This document shows, piece after piece, positions 11,888-23,371 of a stretch of 64,000 nt of DNA; position 1 is the first letter of the stretch; every line of letters begins with the position of its first letter. A model generated the notes under the pieces. That model had not been told where the DNA came from. It was given only the letters and a program-made list of their open reading frames with translations, and searched no databases. The stretch lies in assembly GCA_963830485.1 (NCBI GenBank), contig CAWHNE010000003.1:37800-101799 (forward strand), written 5' to 3'. The DNA comes from CAIWHR01 sp963830485 (lineage in GTDB: Bacteria; Pseudomonadota; Gammaproteobacteria; Burkholderiales; Casimicrobiaceae). A program made the translations under genes and the position numbers.

Positions 11888-13069
11888 TCAGTCGGCCTGT
11901 TTCCTCAAGAATGCCGGGATTTCCGCAGCATCGAACGCCGGCGCGGCTCCGGCCGCCGGGCTGCGTCCCCGGCGCACGACCGCGGGCTGGTCCAAGTCCT
12001 CGTAGTTGATGTGCTCGACCGACACGCCGATGTTGTCGGTGCCGGTCCGCTGGACGACCTGCGCGGGCTCGACGAGCGCCATCGACGGCGGCCGCTGCGC
12101 GACCTTGGCCGCCGCGCCGCCCAGCCCGGTCGCCACCATGGTGACGCGCAGGCGGTCTTCCATCGCGTCGTCGATCACCGTGCCGACGATGACGAGCGCC
12201 TCCTCCGCCATGAATTCGCGGATCGTGCTCATCACCTCGTGGTATTCCTTCATCTTGAGGCTCGCCGACGCGGTGATGTTGACGAGCACGCCGCGCGCAC
12301 CCTGCAGGTTCACATCCTCCAGCAGCGGGCTCTTGACCGCCGCCTCGGCCGCCTGCCGCGCGCGGTCGGCGCCGGCCGACATCGCCGAGCCCATCATCGC
12401 CATCCCGACCTCGCCCATCACGGTGCGCACGTCGGCGAAATCGACGTTGACGAGACCCGCGTTGTTGATCACCTCGGCGATCCCCGACACGGCGCCGTGG
12501 AGCACGTCATTCGCAGCTGCGTAGGCGTCGAGCACCGAGACGTCGTCCCCCAGCACCTGCATCAGCTTGTCGTTCGGGATGACGATCAGCGAGTCGACCT
12601 TCTTCTTGAGTTCTTCGATCCCCGTATCCGCGACCTTCTTGCGCTTGCCCTCGAACTCGAACGGCCGCGTGACCACGGCCACGGTGAGGATGTCCATGCT
12701 CTTCGCGATATCGGCGATCACCGGCGCGGCGCCCGTGCCCGTGCCGCCGCCCATGCCCGCGGTGATGAAGAGCATGTCGGCGCCGTCGATCAGCTCGGCG
12801 ATCCGGTCGCGGTCCTCGTTCGCGGCGTCGCGGCCGATCTCCGGCCGCGCACCCGCGCCGAGCCCGCGCGTCAACGTGCTGCCGAGCTGCAGCTGGATCG
12901 GCGCCGTCGAGCGCTTCAACGCCTGCGCGTCGGTGTTGGCGCTGATGAACTCGACGCCGACCGTGCCCTTGATGATCATGTGCTCGACCGCGTTGCCGCC
13001 GCAGCCGCCGACGCCGATGACCTTGATGATGGCCCCTTCCTGCGGGGATTGATCGATGATCTCAAACAT
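11888..13069 (-). CDS. ftsZ: Cell division protein FtsZ
   Basis: The 393-residue tubulin-like GTPase that forms the division ring. The N-terminus is MFEIIDQSPQEGAIIKVIGV; GCGGNAVEHM, the tubulin signature GMGGGTGTGAAPVIA near residue 105, and the T7 loop GLVNVDFADVRTV are all intact. The C-terminal tail ends in IPAFLRKQAD, the peptide that binds FtsA and ZipA. It is separated from ftsA by 145 bp that include a heptamer repeat, longer than the tight spacing elsewhere in the cluster. Confidence 0.98.
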   Translation of the reverse strand: MFEIIDQSPQEGAIIKVIGVGGCGGNAVEHMIIKGTVGVEFISANTDAQALKRSTAPIQLQLGSTLTRGLGAGARPEIGRDAANEDRDRIAELIDGADMLFITAGMGGGTGTGAAPVIADIAKSMDILTVAVVTRPFEFEGKRKKVADTGIEELKKKVDSLIVIPNDKLMQVLGDDVSVLDAYAAANDVLHGAVSGIAEVINNAGLVNVDFADVRTVMGEVGMAMMGSAMSAGADRARQAAEAAVKSPLLEDVNLQGARGVLVNITASASLKMKEYHEVMSTIREFMAEEALVIVGTVIDDAMEDRLRVTMVATGLGGAAAKVAQRPPSMALVEPAQVVQRTGTDNIGVSVEHINYEDLDQPAVVRRGRSPAAGAAPAFDAAEIPAFLRKQAD

Positions 13070-13153
13070 GATGCGCTCCTTTCTCCTGTCCGAATTGCTG
13101 CGAAGTCAATCGAAGATGCCGTCGTGCCGCCATTTCCGTACGCTCGTTGTCGT

Positions 13154-13202
13154 CTGATCCCTGATCCCTGATTTCTGATCCCTGATCCCTGATCCCTGAT
13201 CG
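13154..13202. repeat. CTGATCC heptamer tandem repeat
   Basis: Seven consecutive 7-bp units: five read CTGATCC, one CTGATTT and one CTGATCG, filling 49 bp between ftsA and ftsZ. Units are head to tail without spacers, so this is a microsatellite and not a CRISPR array. Each unit contains GATC, the Dam methylation site where Dam is present. It may vary in copy number and alter the ftsA-ftsZ spacing; that is inference. Confidence 0.9.
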
Positions 13203-13214
13203 TCGATCTCTCAT

Positions 13215-14447
13215 TCAGAAGTTCGCCTTGAACCATTGCTTCATCCGTTCCGCAGCGCCGGCGATGCCGGTCGTCCGCGCGCGCGATTCGCGCGCCTGCA
13301 GGTATTGGTCGCGGCCGTGGAGAAGGAGGCCGACCGCGGTCGCGTAGCGCGGGCTCCGGACGACGTCCGCAAGTCCGCCGACGTACGCGGGCACGCCCAC
13401 GCGCACCGGCAGGTGGAAGACTTCCTCGCCGAGCTCGGTCATGCCCGCGAGGAGCGCGGTGCCCCCCGTCAGCACGATCCCGGACGACAGGAGCTCCTCG
13501 AAGCCGGAGCGACGAAGCTCCGCCTGGACGAGCGTGTAGAGCTCCTCGATGCGCGGCTCGATCACCTCGGCGAGCGTCTGCCGCGAGAGCTTCCGCGGCG
13601 GTCGGTCACCGACGCCAGGCACTTCGATGATGTCCTTGGGGTCGGCGAGCTGTCGCAGCGCGCAGCCGTGCCGGAGCTTCAGTTCCTCGGCCGACTGGGT
13701 CGGCGTGCGCAGCGTCATCGCGATGTCGTTCGTCACCTGGTCGCCGGCGATCGGGATCACCGCGGTGTGGCGGATCGCGCCGTTCGCGAACACGGCGAGG
13801 TCGGTCGTGCCGCCGCCGATGTCCATGAGGCAGATGCCGAGCTCCTTCTCGTCGTCGTTCAGCACCGCGATCGACGAAGCGAGCGGCTGCAGCACCACGT
13901 CCTTCACCTCGAGCCCGCAGCGGCGCACGCACTTCACGATGTTCTCGACCGCCGAGACGGCGCCGGTGACGATATGGACCTTGACCTCGAGTCGGACCCC
14001 GCTCATCCCGAGCGGCTCGCGCACGTCCTCCTGCCCGTCGATGATGAATTCCTGCGGCAGGATGTGGAGGATCTGCTGGTCGTTCGGGATCGCGATAGCC
14101 TTCGCCGTCTCGACGACGCGGTCGATGTCGGCCTGCGTGACCTCCTTCTCCTTGATCGCCACCATCCCGCTCGAGTTGAGGCTCCGGATGTGGCTCCCCG
14201 CGACACCGGTGTAGACCTCGGTGATCCGGCAGTCGGCCATCAGCTCCGCTTCCTCGAGCACGCGCTGGATCGACGCCATCGTCGCCTCGATGTTGACGAC
14301 GACGCCACGCCGCAAGCCGCGCGACGGCTGCGTGCCGAGTCCGATGATGTTGAGCTCACCCTCGGGCGTGACCTCGGCGACGATCGCGACGATCTTCGAC
14401 GTCCCGATGTCGAGGCCCACGATCAGGTTCTTCGCATCCTTCACCAT
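13215..14447 (-). CDS. ftsA: Cell division protein FtsA
   Basis: A 410-residue actin-like ATPase that tethers FtsZ to the membrane. It starts MVKDAKNLIVGLDIGTSKIVA (phosphate-1 loop); CLMDIGGGTTDLAVF (phosphate-2) and SGIVLTGGTALLAGM (adenosine loop) are intact. It ends in an amphipathic membrane-targeting helix, AAERMKQWFKANF. I chose ATG 14447 because it gives the family N-terminus; the frame is open much further upstream but overlaps ftsQ. No frame breaks. Confidence 0.97.
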   Translation of the reverse strand: MVKDAKNLIVGLDIGTSKIVAIVAEVTPEGELNIIGLGTQPSRGLRRGVVVNIEATMASIQRVLEEAELMADCRITEVYTGVAGSHIRSLNSSGMVAIKEKEVTQADIDRVVETAKAIAIPNDQQILHILPQEFIIDGQEDVREPLGMSGVRLEVKVHIVTGAVSAVENIVKCVRRCGLEVKDVVLQPLASSIAVLNDDEKELGICLMDIGGGTTDLAVFANGAIRHTAVIPIAGDQVTNDIAMTLRTPTQSAEELKLRHGCALRQLADPKDIIEVPGVGDRPPRKLSRQTLAEVIEPRIEELYTLVQAELRRSGFEELLSSGIVLTGGTALLAGMTELGEEVFHLPVRVGVPAYVGGLADVVRSPRYATAVGLLLHGRDQYLQARESRARTTGIAGAAERMKQWFKANF

Positions 14448-14484
14448 CGATCCACCGTCCCCTCGCAGTTCTTGCCCACGCCTG

Positions 14485-15234
14485 TCATGCGGCCCCCGTC
14501 TTCTTCGCCGGCCGCTCGCGAAACCCCGGCACGTGCGCCGCGAAGCCGTTGCGGTAGCGCAGGTCGACCCGGTCGACGCGCGTGCCCGCGCGCGCGAGCG
14601 CGCCGATCGTGCGGCGGTAGACCGCGACGAAACGGATGAGCCGTTCGGCCGGCTCGTCGCGGCCGAGCTCGAGGTCGAGCGGCCCCGTCGGACCCGCGAC
14701 GCGAAGGCGCCAGCCGCCGCGCGGGGACACGCGGACCTCGCGCAGGGCGAGCCCGAGCGGCGCGAGCGCGGCCGACCACTCGGCGAGCCGCGCCGTGACC
14801 TCGGCGGCGCGCGCGTCGGCGCCTTCGAGCTGCGGGAGATCGCCGTCGAAGTCGGCGGCGAATATCTCACCGTGCGGGTTCACGAGCGCGTCGGCATTCC
14901 ACCGCGCGTAAGGCTCGTGTTCCTCGATCGTCACCTCGAGCCGCTGTGGCCACTCGCGGCGCAACGCCACCTTGCGCACCCACGGCACGCGCGCGAGCGC
15001 CGCGCCGGCCCGATCGAGGTTCATCGTGAAGAACGTGCCCGCGAGCTCGTCGCGAATGATCGCCTCGAGATGCGCGGCGCTCGCGCGCACCGGCGGTGAG
15101 GTCACGATGACCTCACGAAACTCGAACGCAGGCTGCCGGACGAGCCACGCGAGCGTGCCGGCGACGAGCGCGCCCACCGCAACGAGCGCGAGCCCGATCG
15201 CGATCGCGTTCAACTGGCGTGGGTCATCCCACAT
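14485..15234 (-). CDS. ftsQ: Cell division protein FtsQ
   Basis: A 249-residue bitopic protein with a short cytoplasmic start, one membrane helix (about residues 10-31), a POTRA domain beginning F-E-F-R-E-V-I-V-T-S and a beta domain containing VALRREWPQRLEVTIEEHEPYARW, where the E-x-x-P-x-A-R-W motif is diagnostic. It bridges FtsA/FtsZ with the FtsBL complex in the periplasm. Its start overlaps the ddl stop by 11 bp, as expected for tight coupling. The frame is intact. Confidence 0.93.
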   Translation of the reverse strand: MWDDPRQLNAIAIGLALVAVGALVAGTLAWLVRQPAFEFREVIVTSPPVRASAAHLEAIIRDELAGTFFTMNLDRAGAALARVPWVRKVALRREWPQRLEVTIEEHEPYARWNADALVNPHGEIFAADFDGDLPQLEGADARAAEVTARLAEWSAALAPLGLALREVRVSPRGGWRLRVAGPTGPLDLELGRDEPAERLIRFVAVYRRTIGALARAGTRVDRVDLRYRNGFAAHVPGFRERPAKKTGAA

Positions 15235-16141
15235 GCGCGCCTCGCAGGATCTCGACGCAGAGGTCGGCGAACGGAATGCCCGCCTCCTTCGCCGCCATCG
15301 GCACCAGCGAATGGCCGGTCATGCCCGGCGACGTGTTGACCTCGAGGAACGAGTACGTGCCGTCGTCGCGGAGGATCAGGTCGAGCCGGCCCCATCCGGT
15401 GCAGCCGACGATCTCGAACGCGGCGAGCGACGCGGCCCGCAGCGCCTGCTCCTGCGCGGGCGGGAGTCCGCACGGGCAGAAGTACTTCGTCTCGTCGGAG
15501 AAATACTTGTGGTGGTAGTCGTAGTTGCCCTGCGGCGCCTCGATGCGGATCAGCGGCAGCGCGCGCCGACCGAGGATCGACGCCGTGAGCTCGACGCCGG
15601 TGACGAACTCCTCGATCAGCACCAGGTCGTCGTGCTTCGCCGCCTCCTCGTAGGCCGCGGCGAGCTCGCCGTGGTCGACTCCCGTGACCTTCGTGAGACC
15701 GATCGTCGAGCCCTCGCGCGACGGCTTCACGATCAGCGGCAGCCCGAGCTCGGCGACCACGCGCATCCAGTCGGTCGTGGCGCTCGCGATGCGGAAGCGC
15801 GGCGTCGGAATGCCCACCGCCTGCCACACGAGCTTCGTGCGCCACTTGTCCATTGCCAGCGCGGAAGCCATCACGCCGCTGCCCGTGTAGGGAATCTTCA
15901 GCGTCTCGAGCGCGCCCTGCACCGTGCCGTCCTCGCCGTAGCGCCCGTGCAGCGCGATGAAGACGCGCGCGAAGCCGTCGCGCCGGAGCTCGAAGACGTC
16001 GCGCTCGGCCGGGTCGAACGCGTGCGCGTCGATTCCCTTTCCGCGAAGCGCGCCGAGCACCGCATTGCCGGAGAGGAACGAGATCTCGCGCTCGGAGCTG
16101 GGTCCACCCATGAGCACGGCCACCTTGCCGAATTCGCTCAT
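15224..16141 (-). CDS. ddl: D-alanine--D-alanine ligase
   Basis: A 305-residue ATP-grasp enzyme that makes the D-Ala-D-Ala dipeptide for peptidoglycan. It starts MSEFGKVAVLMGGPSSEREI; then come the ALHGRYGEDGTVQGALE motif, the ATP-grasp lysine region and the C-terminal LEVNTSPGMTGHSLVPMAA motif with metal ligands. It overlaps ftsQ by 11 bp and its start lies within the last codons of murB. No frame breaks. Confidence 0.96.
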   Translation of the reverse strand: MSEFGKVAVLMGGPSSEREISFLSGNAVLGALRGKGIDAHAFDPAERDVFELRRDGFARVFIALHGRYGEDGTVQGALETLKIPYTGSGVMASALAMDKWRTKLVWQAVGIPTPRFRIASATTDWMRVVAELGLPLIVKPSREGSTIGLTKVTGVDHGELAAAYEEAAKHDDLVLIEEFVTGVELTASILGRRALPLIRIEAPQGNYDYHHKYFSDETKYFCPCGLPPAQEQALRAASLAAFEIVGCTGWGRLDLILRDDGTYSFLEVNTSPGMTGHSLVPMAAKEAGIPFADLCVEILRGAHVG

Positions 16142-17053
16142 GACGATGCCTCCCCGATCACGCGCACCTCGGGTTCGAGCTCGACTCCCGTCTGCGCGAG
16201 GACCACCGCGCGCACGTGCTCCATCAGCGCTTCGACGTCGGCCGCGCGCGCGGTCCCGCTCGGGTTCACGATGAAGTTGGCGTGCTTCTCCGAGACCTGT
16301 GCATTGCCGATCGCGTGGCCCTTGAGCCCGCACTGCTCGATCAGCCGCGCCGCGTGGTCGCCTTCCGGGTTGCGGAAGACGCTGCCGGCGTTTGGCAGCT
16401 CGAGCGGCTGCGTCGCGATGCGCCGGCGGAGGAGCTCGCGGATCGTCGCGCGCGAGGCTTCGGCGTCACCAGCCGCGAAGCGCAACCACGCCGCGGTGAA
16501 GATCCCGTCGGGCGCGCTGCCGTCGGCGCGCCGCACGCTGCGATACCCGATCGAATACGCCGCGGCGTCCCGGATCTCGAACCGGCCGTCGTGTGTCAGC
16601 ACTTCGACCTCACGACGTGGCGCCAGGTCTCACCGCCGTAGCAGCCGGCGTTCATCGCGAGCGCACCGCCGACGGTACCGGGGATTCCCGCGAGGAATTC
16701 GCCGCCGGCGAGCGCGTGATTCGCCGCGAAACGCGCGACCTTGGGGCTCGCGACGCCGGCTTCCGCGTAGACCAGGTCGCCGCGGAGCTCGAGCGTGCCG
16801 AGCGCCGCGTGGAGCACGACCACCGCGCCACGCACGCCGCCGTCGCGCACGAGCAGATTGCTGCCGAGGCCGATCACCGTGAGCGCCTCGTCCGGGGCGA
16901 GCTGCCGCACGAACGTCGCGAGGTCGTCGCGGTCGGCCGGCACGTAGAGGAGCTCGGCGGGGCCGCCGCAGCGCCAGCTCGTGTAGCGCGCGAGCGGCGT
17001 CCGGCGGGACAGCGTTCCGCGAAGCAGCTCGAACCGGCGCGGCTCGGTCATCA

Positions 17054-17057
<4 letters not shown>
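16138..17057 (-). CDS. murB: UDP-N-acetylenolpyruvoylglucosamine reductase MurB, frameshifted
   Basis: An FAD enzyme that reduces UDP-GlcNAc-enolpyruvate to UDP-MurNAc. The N-terminal frame has TSWRCGGPAELL, VIGLGSNLLVRDGGVRGAVV and the GIPGTVGGALAMNAGCYGGE flavin-binding motif. The C-terminal frame has A-Y-S-I-G-Y-R-S, PNAGSVFRNPEGDHAA, CGLKGHAIGNAQVSEKHANFIVN. The frames join near 16616 if one base is added, restoring a V-V-E-V-E-V-L-T segment. The start is one of three consecutive ATGs at 17057-17051, overlapping the murC stop. Given its essential role, the break is probably a consensus error. Confidence 0.9.
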
Positions 17058-18437
<1,380 letters not shown>

Positions 18438-19518
18438 CGCCGGCGTCCCCAGCGCGATGCAGGCGTCGGCGACGCGCTCGGCGGCGTCGGGGCGCGCGAC
18501 CTTGCGTGCGGCGATCGCCATCGCGAGCAGCGATTCGCGCGTGTACGCAGCGATACGCGCCGCGAGCGCTTCCGGCGTGAGCTCGGATTGCGGCACCATC
18601 GTCGCGGCGCCCGCGTCGACGAGGAACCGCGCGTTCGCGCTCTGCTCGTCGGCGATCGCGCCGGGCAGCGGAACGATGATCGCGCCGACGCCGACCGCGG
18701 CGAGCTCGGCGACCGTCGTCGCGCCGCCGCGGCAGACGACGAGGTCGGCCTCCGCGTAGCGCGCGGCGATGTCGTCGATGAACGCGATGCATTCGGCGTC
18801 GACGCCCGCATCGCGGTACGCCGCGCGCAGCGCGTCGACGTGCCGCTCGCCGGCCTGATGGACGACGCGCGGTCGCGCCGCGCGCGGGATGAGCGCGAGC
18901 GCCTTCGGCACGCGCTCGTTCAACCCCGCGGCGCCGAGGCTGCCGCCGACGACGAGCAGCGCGAGCGGCCCCGCGCGTCCGGCGAAGCGCACCTCGGGCG
19001 GCGCCACGCCCGCGATCGCGTCGCGCACCGGATTGCCGACCCAGTCGACCTTGCCCGGAGAGCGGCCCGCGAACGCGCCCGGGAACCCGGTCAGGATGCG
19101 ATCGGCGCCGTAGGCGAGCACGCGGTTCGCGAGCCCCGCGACGGCGTTTTGCTCGTGCAGCACGAGCGGCTTCGCCGCGGCGACGCCCATCAGCGCGCCG
19201 GGGAACGACGCGAACCCGCCGAAGCCCAGCACGACGTCCGGCGCGCGACGCCGGATGATGCCGCGGCTCTGCCAGCACGCGCGGGCGAGCGCGAACGGGA
19301 CCCAGCACGAACTGGCGCAGGCCCTTGCCGCGCACGCCGCCGAACGCGACGCCCTCGAACGCGACGCCGTGCTGCGGGACGAGCTTCGCCTCCATCCCTT
19401 CGCGCGTGCCGAGCCAGAACACGCGCCAGCCGCGCGCGACGAGCTTCGCCGCCACCGCGAGCCCCGGGAAGATGTGGCCGCCCGTGCCGCCGGTCGTGAT
19501 CATCACCGTTCCGCTCAT
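18438..19518 (-). CDS. murG: MurG lipid II synthase, frameshifted
   Basis: The membrane-associated glycosyltransferase that adds GlcNAc to lipid I. The N-terminus has MITTGGTGGHIFPGLAVAAK and WLGTREGMEAKLVP; after a one-base gap near 19291 come GFGGFASFPGALMG, LHEQNAVAGLANR, VVGGSLGAAGLNERVP and CRGGATTVAEL. The gene has no stop of its own: codons for RVADACIALGTP lead directly into the ATG of murC. A second undetected indel close to 18440 is the simplest reason, since an ATGA overlap would be expected there. The right boundary is therefore approximate. Confidence 0.88.
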
Positions 19519-19523
19519 GGGTG

Positions 19524-19602
19524 CGCCCCCACGCTTGCGGCTCGCGCCGCTGCGCTGCCCCCGAGGGGGAGTAATTCGCACCTTGGGGCGGCCCGGCGGT
19601 GC
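19524..19602. repeat. G+C-rich junction repeat, copy A
   Basis: The ftsW-murG gap is filled by a sequence beginning CCCCCACGCTTGCGGCTCG, passing through CCCCCGAGGGGG (palindromic) and ending CTTGGGGCGGCCCGGCG. The same block order occurs at 63365-63436, with shorter relatives at 23395-23462 and 28028-28103. The palindromic core could form a hairpin in the transcript. Confidence 0.75.
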
Positions 19603-20849
19603 TCATACCGTGAACCCGCGGAGCAATCGTCGATTCTCGTAGTCGACGCGCAGCAGGATCGCGACCGCGACGCAGTTCGCGACGATGCCCGGAGCCGCCG
19701 AACGACAGCAGCGGCAGCGTGAGGCCCTTGGTCGGCAGCACGCCCATGTTGACGCCGATGTTGATGATCGCCTGCACGCCGAACCAGATGCCGATGCCCT
19801 GCGCCGTCAGCGCAGCGAACGGCCGCGCGAGCCGCGCCGCCTGGCGGCTGATCGCGTAGGCGCGATAGAGGAGCCACACGAACAGGCCGAGGATCGCGGC
19901 GACGCCCGCGAAGCCCAGCTCCTCGGCGATCACGGCGAGCAGGAAGTCGGTGTGCGCTTCGGGCAGGTAGAGGAGCTTCTCGACGCTCGCGCCCAGGCCG
20001 ACGCCGAACCACTCGCCGCGACCGAACGCGATCAGCGAATGCGAGAGCTGGTAGCCCTTGCCGAACGGGTCCGACCACGGATCGAGGAAGGCGGCGAGCC
20101 GCTGCAGCCGGTACGGCGCCGCGACCAGGATCGCGGCGAGCCCGATCGGCAGGAGCAGCACGAGGCAGAGGAAGAGCCGCCAGTCGAGCCCGCCCAGGAA
20201 CAGGATGCCGAACGCGATCGCGACGATGACGACGAACGCGCCGAAGTCCGGCTCGAGCAGCAGCAGCGCCGAGGTCGCCACCATGACGGCGAACAGCGGC
20301 AGGAACCCGCGCAGCAGCGTCTGCCGCAACGGCTGCTGCGCGTGCAGGAACGCGGCCTTGCGCACCGCGTAGCTCGCCGCGTAGAGCACGACGGCGAGCT
20401 TCATGAGCTCGGAGGGCTGCAGGTTGACGACGACGAGCGACAGCCAGCGCCGGCTGCCGTTGACGGAGCGGCCGATGCCGGGGACGAGCACGAGCACGAG
20501 CAACGCGACCGCGCCCGCGAAGAGCCACGGCGCGAGCGTCTGCCACGCCTTCATCGGCACCTGGAAGGCGACCAGCGCAGCCACGAGGCCAGCGGCGACG
20601 AACGTCGCGTGGCGCAGCAGGAAATACCACGCGCGGTAGCCGGTGTACGACGACGCCTCGGCCGTCGCGATCGACGCCGAGTACACCATCACGAGCCCCG
20701 CGGCGAGCAGGAGCAGCGTCGCCCACGCGAGCGACGCGTCCCAGGCGAGCATCGCGCGCGGTTCGCGAGGCAGCGCGCGCAGCGTCGCCGCGGCAGCGTG
20801 GCGCGGCGAACGGCCGCAGCATCGCCGTCGACGTGATCGCCTTACGCAT
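19603..20849 (-). CDS. ftsW: Peptidoglycan polymerase FtsW, frameshifted
   Basis: A SEDS-family glycosyltransferase of the divisome with about ten membrane helices. Recognisable segments are MVYSASIATA, VPGIGRSVNGSRRWL, NLQPSELMKLAVVLY, LLLEPDFGAFVV, HTDFLLAVIAEELGF and LPLLSFGGSG. Two indels are needed: near 20770, joining the short cytoplasmic start to a P-R-A-M-L-A-W-D segment, and near 19692, where an extra base follows FGGSG; correcting it gives a tail I-V-A-N-C-V-A-V-A-I-L-L-R and a stop at 19603. ATG 20849 overlaps the murD stop. Confidence 0.9.
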
Positions 20850-22220
20850 GCGCACCCTCCGCAGTCCGCGCGCGGACGAGGCGCGCGAAGCGGTCACCGC
20901 GCTCGACGTAGCTCGCGAACTGGTCGAGGCTCGCGCACGCCGGCGAGAGCAGTACGGCGTCACCCGCCCGCACGAGCGCGACCGCGCGCGCGACCGCGGC
21001 GTCCAGCGTCTCGCAGCGCTCGACGGTCGCGCGCGATCCGACGAGCGCGCGCTCCAGCGCCGGCGCGTCGCGGCCGATCAGCAGTACCGCACGGCAATGC
21101 GCGTCGACGGCAGGCGCGCAGCGGCGCGAAGTCCTGGCCCTTGCCGTCGCCGCCCGCGATCAGCACGACCGGGCGCTCGATACCTTCGAGCGCGGCGCTC
21201 GTCGCGGCGACGGTCGTGCCCTTCGAATCGTCGACGTAGGCAACGCCGCCCGCCTCCGCGATTCGCTGCATCCGGTGCGGCAGCCCCTCGAACCGCGCGA
21301 GCGCCGCCAGCGCGTTGCGGTCGATCTTCGCGACGGCGGAAACGAGCGCGAGCGCAGCCAGCGCGTTCTGCGCGTTGTGCCGGCCGACGAGGTTCAGATC
21401 CGCAGCCGGGATGAGCAGCGCGCCGCCGCGCGCGAGCCAGACGCCGCCGGCGTCCGCGCCGCGGTCGACGAGGCCCCACGCTTCCTCGGATTCCGGAACG
21501 CTTGCGCCGAACGTCTGCACGAGGCTGCCTTCGCGCCGCATCGCGAGCGAGCGCGGGTCGTCGCGATTGAGCACCTGGGTGCCGCCGCGCGCGAAGATCC
21601 GCGCCTTCGCCGCCGCGTATTCGTCGATGGTCGCGTAGCGGTCGAGGTGGTTTTCGGTGACGTTGAGCACCGTCGCCGCGACGGGCACGAGCGACGCGGT
21701 CGTCTCCAGCTGGAAGCTCGAGAGCTCGAGCACGAAGACGTCGGGCCCGCGGCCGTCCGCGGGCAGCGCGTCGAGCACGGCGTCGCCGATGTTGCCGGCG
21801 ACGACGACCGCGAGCCCCGCGGCCCGCGCGAGCGCGCCGGTCAGCGCCGTCACGGTCGTCTTGCCGTTCGACCCGGTGATCGCGATGCACCTTCGGGTGC
21901 GGCGGCAGCGCGCGGGCGAAGAGCTCGACGTCGCCGACGAGCTCGGCGCCGCGCGCAACCGCCGCCGCGATGAACGGTTGGTTCTTCGGAACACCCGGGC
22001 TGATCGCGATCAGGTCGGCGCCGGCAACGGTGGCGTCGGCGAACGGACCCGTCATTACGCGGATTTCCGGGTGCGCAGCCTGCAGCCGGTCGGCGAACGG
22101 CGGCGCCGGCCGCGTGTCGGCGACGCGCACCGCGGCGCCGCGCATGGCGAGATGACGCGCAAGCGAGAACCCGGTGAGCCCGAGGCCCAGCACGACTGCG
22201 TTGCGTCCCGTGTAATCCAT
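20842..22220 (-). CDS. murD: UDP-MurNAc-L-alanine--D-glutamate ligase MurD, frameshifted
   Basis: The ligase that adds D-Glu. The N-terminal frame starts MDYTGRNAVVLGLGLTGFSL and has ISPGVPKNQP. The middle frame has the P-loop ITGSNGKTTVTAL, VLNVTENHLDRY, DSKGTTVAATSAALEG and LIAGGDGKGQDF; the last frame has LLSPACASLDQF and ends at TAA 20842. The frames join with one base removed near 21888 and one added near 21112. ATG 22220 overlaps the mraY stop as ATGA, and the stop overlaps the ftsW start. Confidence 0.92.
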
Positions 22221-23371
22221 CACCGCAGCTTCAAGCTCGACAGCCCGAACAGCACGAGCAGCATCGTGATGATCCAGAAACGGACCACGACCTGGTTCTC
22301 CTTCCACCCCTTGAGTTCGTAGTGGTGGTGGATCGGCGCCATCCGGAACACGCGGCGACCGGTCAGCTTGAACGACGCGACCTGGATCATCACGGACAGC
22401 GTCTCGACGACGAACACGCCGCCCATGATGAAGAGCACGATCTCCTGGCGGACGATGACGGCCATCGTCCCCAGCGCGGCGCCCAGCGACAGCGCGCCGA
22501 CGTCGCCCATGAACACCTCGGCGGGATAGGCGTTGAACCAGAGGAAGCCCAGTCCCGCGCCCGCGAGCGCGCCGCAGATCACCGCGAGCTCGCCGGCGCC
22601 CGGGATGAGCGGGAATTGCAGGTAGCGCGCGAAGATCGCGTTGCCGCTCACGTAGGCGAAGATGCCGAGCGCGGCGCCGATCATCACCGTCGGCATGATG
22701 GCGAGACCGTCGAGGCCGTCGGTCAGATTGACAGCGTTGCTCGTGCCGACGATCACGAAATAGGTGAGCGCGATGAAGCCCCAGACGCCGAGCGGATAGC
22801 TGACCGTCTTGAAGAACGGCACGATCAGGTCGGCCTTCGGCGACAGGCTCACGTTGAACCCGCTCCGGATCCAGTCGAAGAAGAGCTTCTGCACCTGCAC
22901 GTTGTCGGGAGCCGACACCGAGAACGCGAGGTAGGCCGCGGCCAAGATGCCGATCAGCGACTGCCAGAAGAACTTCTGCCGCGCGGAGAGCCCCTTCGGG
23001 TTGCGCCGGACGACCTTGCGCCAGTCGTCGACCCAGCCGATCGCACCGAACGCGATCGTCACGAGCAGCACGACCCAGACGAAGCGGTTTGTGAGATCGC
23101 CCCAGAGCAGCGTCGTCACGGCGATCGAGACCAGGATCAGCGCGCCGCCCATCGTCGGCGTGCCCGCCTTCGGGAGGTGCGTCTGCGGGCCGTCGTCGCG
23201 CACCGCTTGGCCGATCTTCATCCGCGACAGCCATGCGATCATCCGCGGGCCGACGATGAACGAGATGAAGAGCGCCGTCATGCAGGCGAGCACCGCGCGC
23301 AGCGTCAGGTAGCCGAACACGTTGAACGCGCGGACGTCCTTCGCGAGCAGGTCGGCGAGCCAGAGCAGCAT
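22220..23371 (-). CDS. mraY: Phospho-MurNAc-pentapeptide transferase MraY
   Basis: An intact 383-residue polytopic enzyme that makes lipid I from undecaprenyl phosphate. Catalytic motifs are present in order: GTPTMGGALIL, GWVDDWRKV (paired Asp), NLTDGLDGLAIMP, MGDVGALSLGAALG and MAPIHHHYELKGW. It begins MLLWLADLLAKDVRAF, and overlaps both murF (ATG within the murF TGA) and murD (ATGA). It is one of the few genes in the 16-30 kb stretch without an indel. Confidence 0.97.
   Translation of the reverse strand: MLLWLADLLAKDVRAFNVFGYLTLRAVLACMTALFISFIVGPRMIAWLSRMKIGQAVRDDGPQTHLPKAGTPTMGGALILVSIAVTTLLWGDLTNRFVWVVLLVTIAFGAIGWVDDWRKVVRRNPKGLSARQKFFWQSLIGILAAAYLAFSVSAPDNVQVQKLFFDWIRSGFNVSLSPKADLIVPFFKTVSYPLGVWGFIALTYFVIVGTSNAVNLTDGLDGLAIMPTVMIGAALGIFAYVSGNAIFARYLQFPLIPGAGELAVICGALAGAGLGFLWFNAYPAEVFMGDVGALSLGAALGTMAVIVRQEIVLFIMGGVFVVETLSVMIQVASFKLTGRRVFRMAPIHHHYELKGWKENQVVVRFWIITMLLVLFGLSSLKLR

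Noticed and set aside
13154..13202. Possible CRISPR array
   Set aside because: Units are 7 bp, contiguous and without spacers. No other direct-repeat array with unique spacers was seen in the window, also not beside the Cas6-like gene.
13236..14639. Long plus-strand ORF opposite ftsA
   Set aside because: Shadow frame; the minus strand has all FtsA motifs and the plus frame is rich in Arg, Asp and His without domains.
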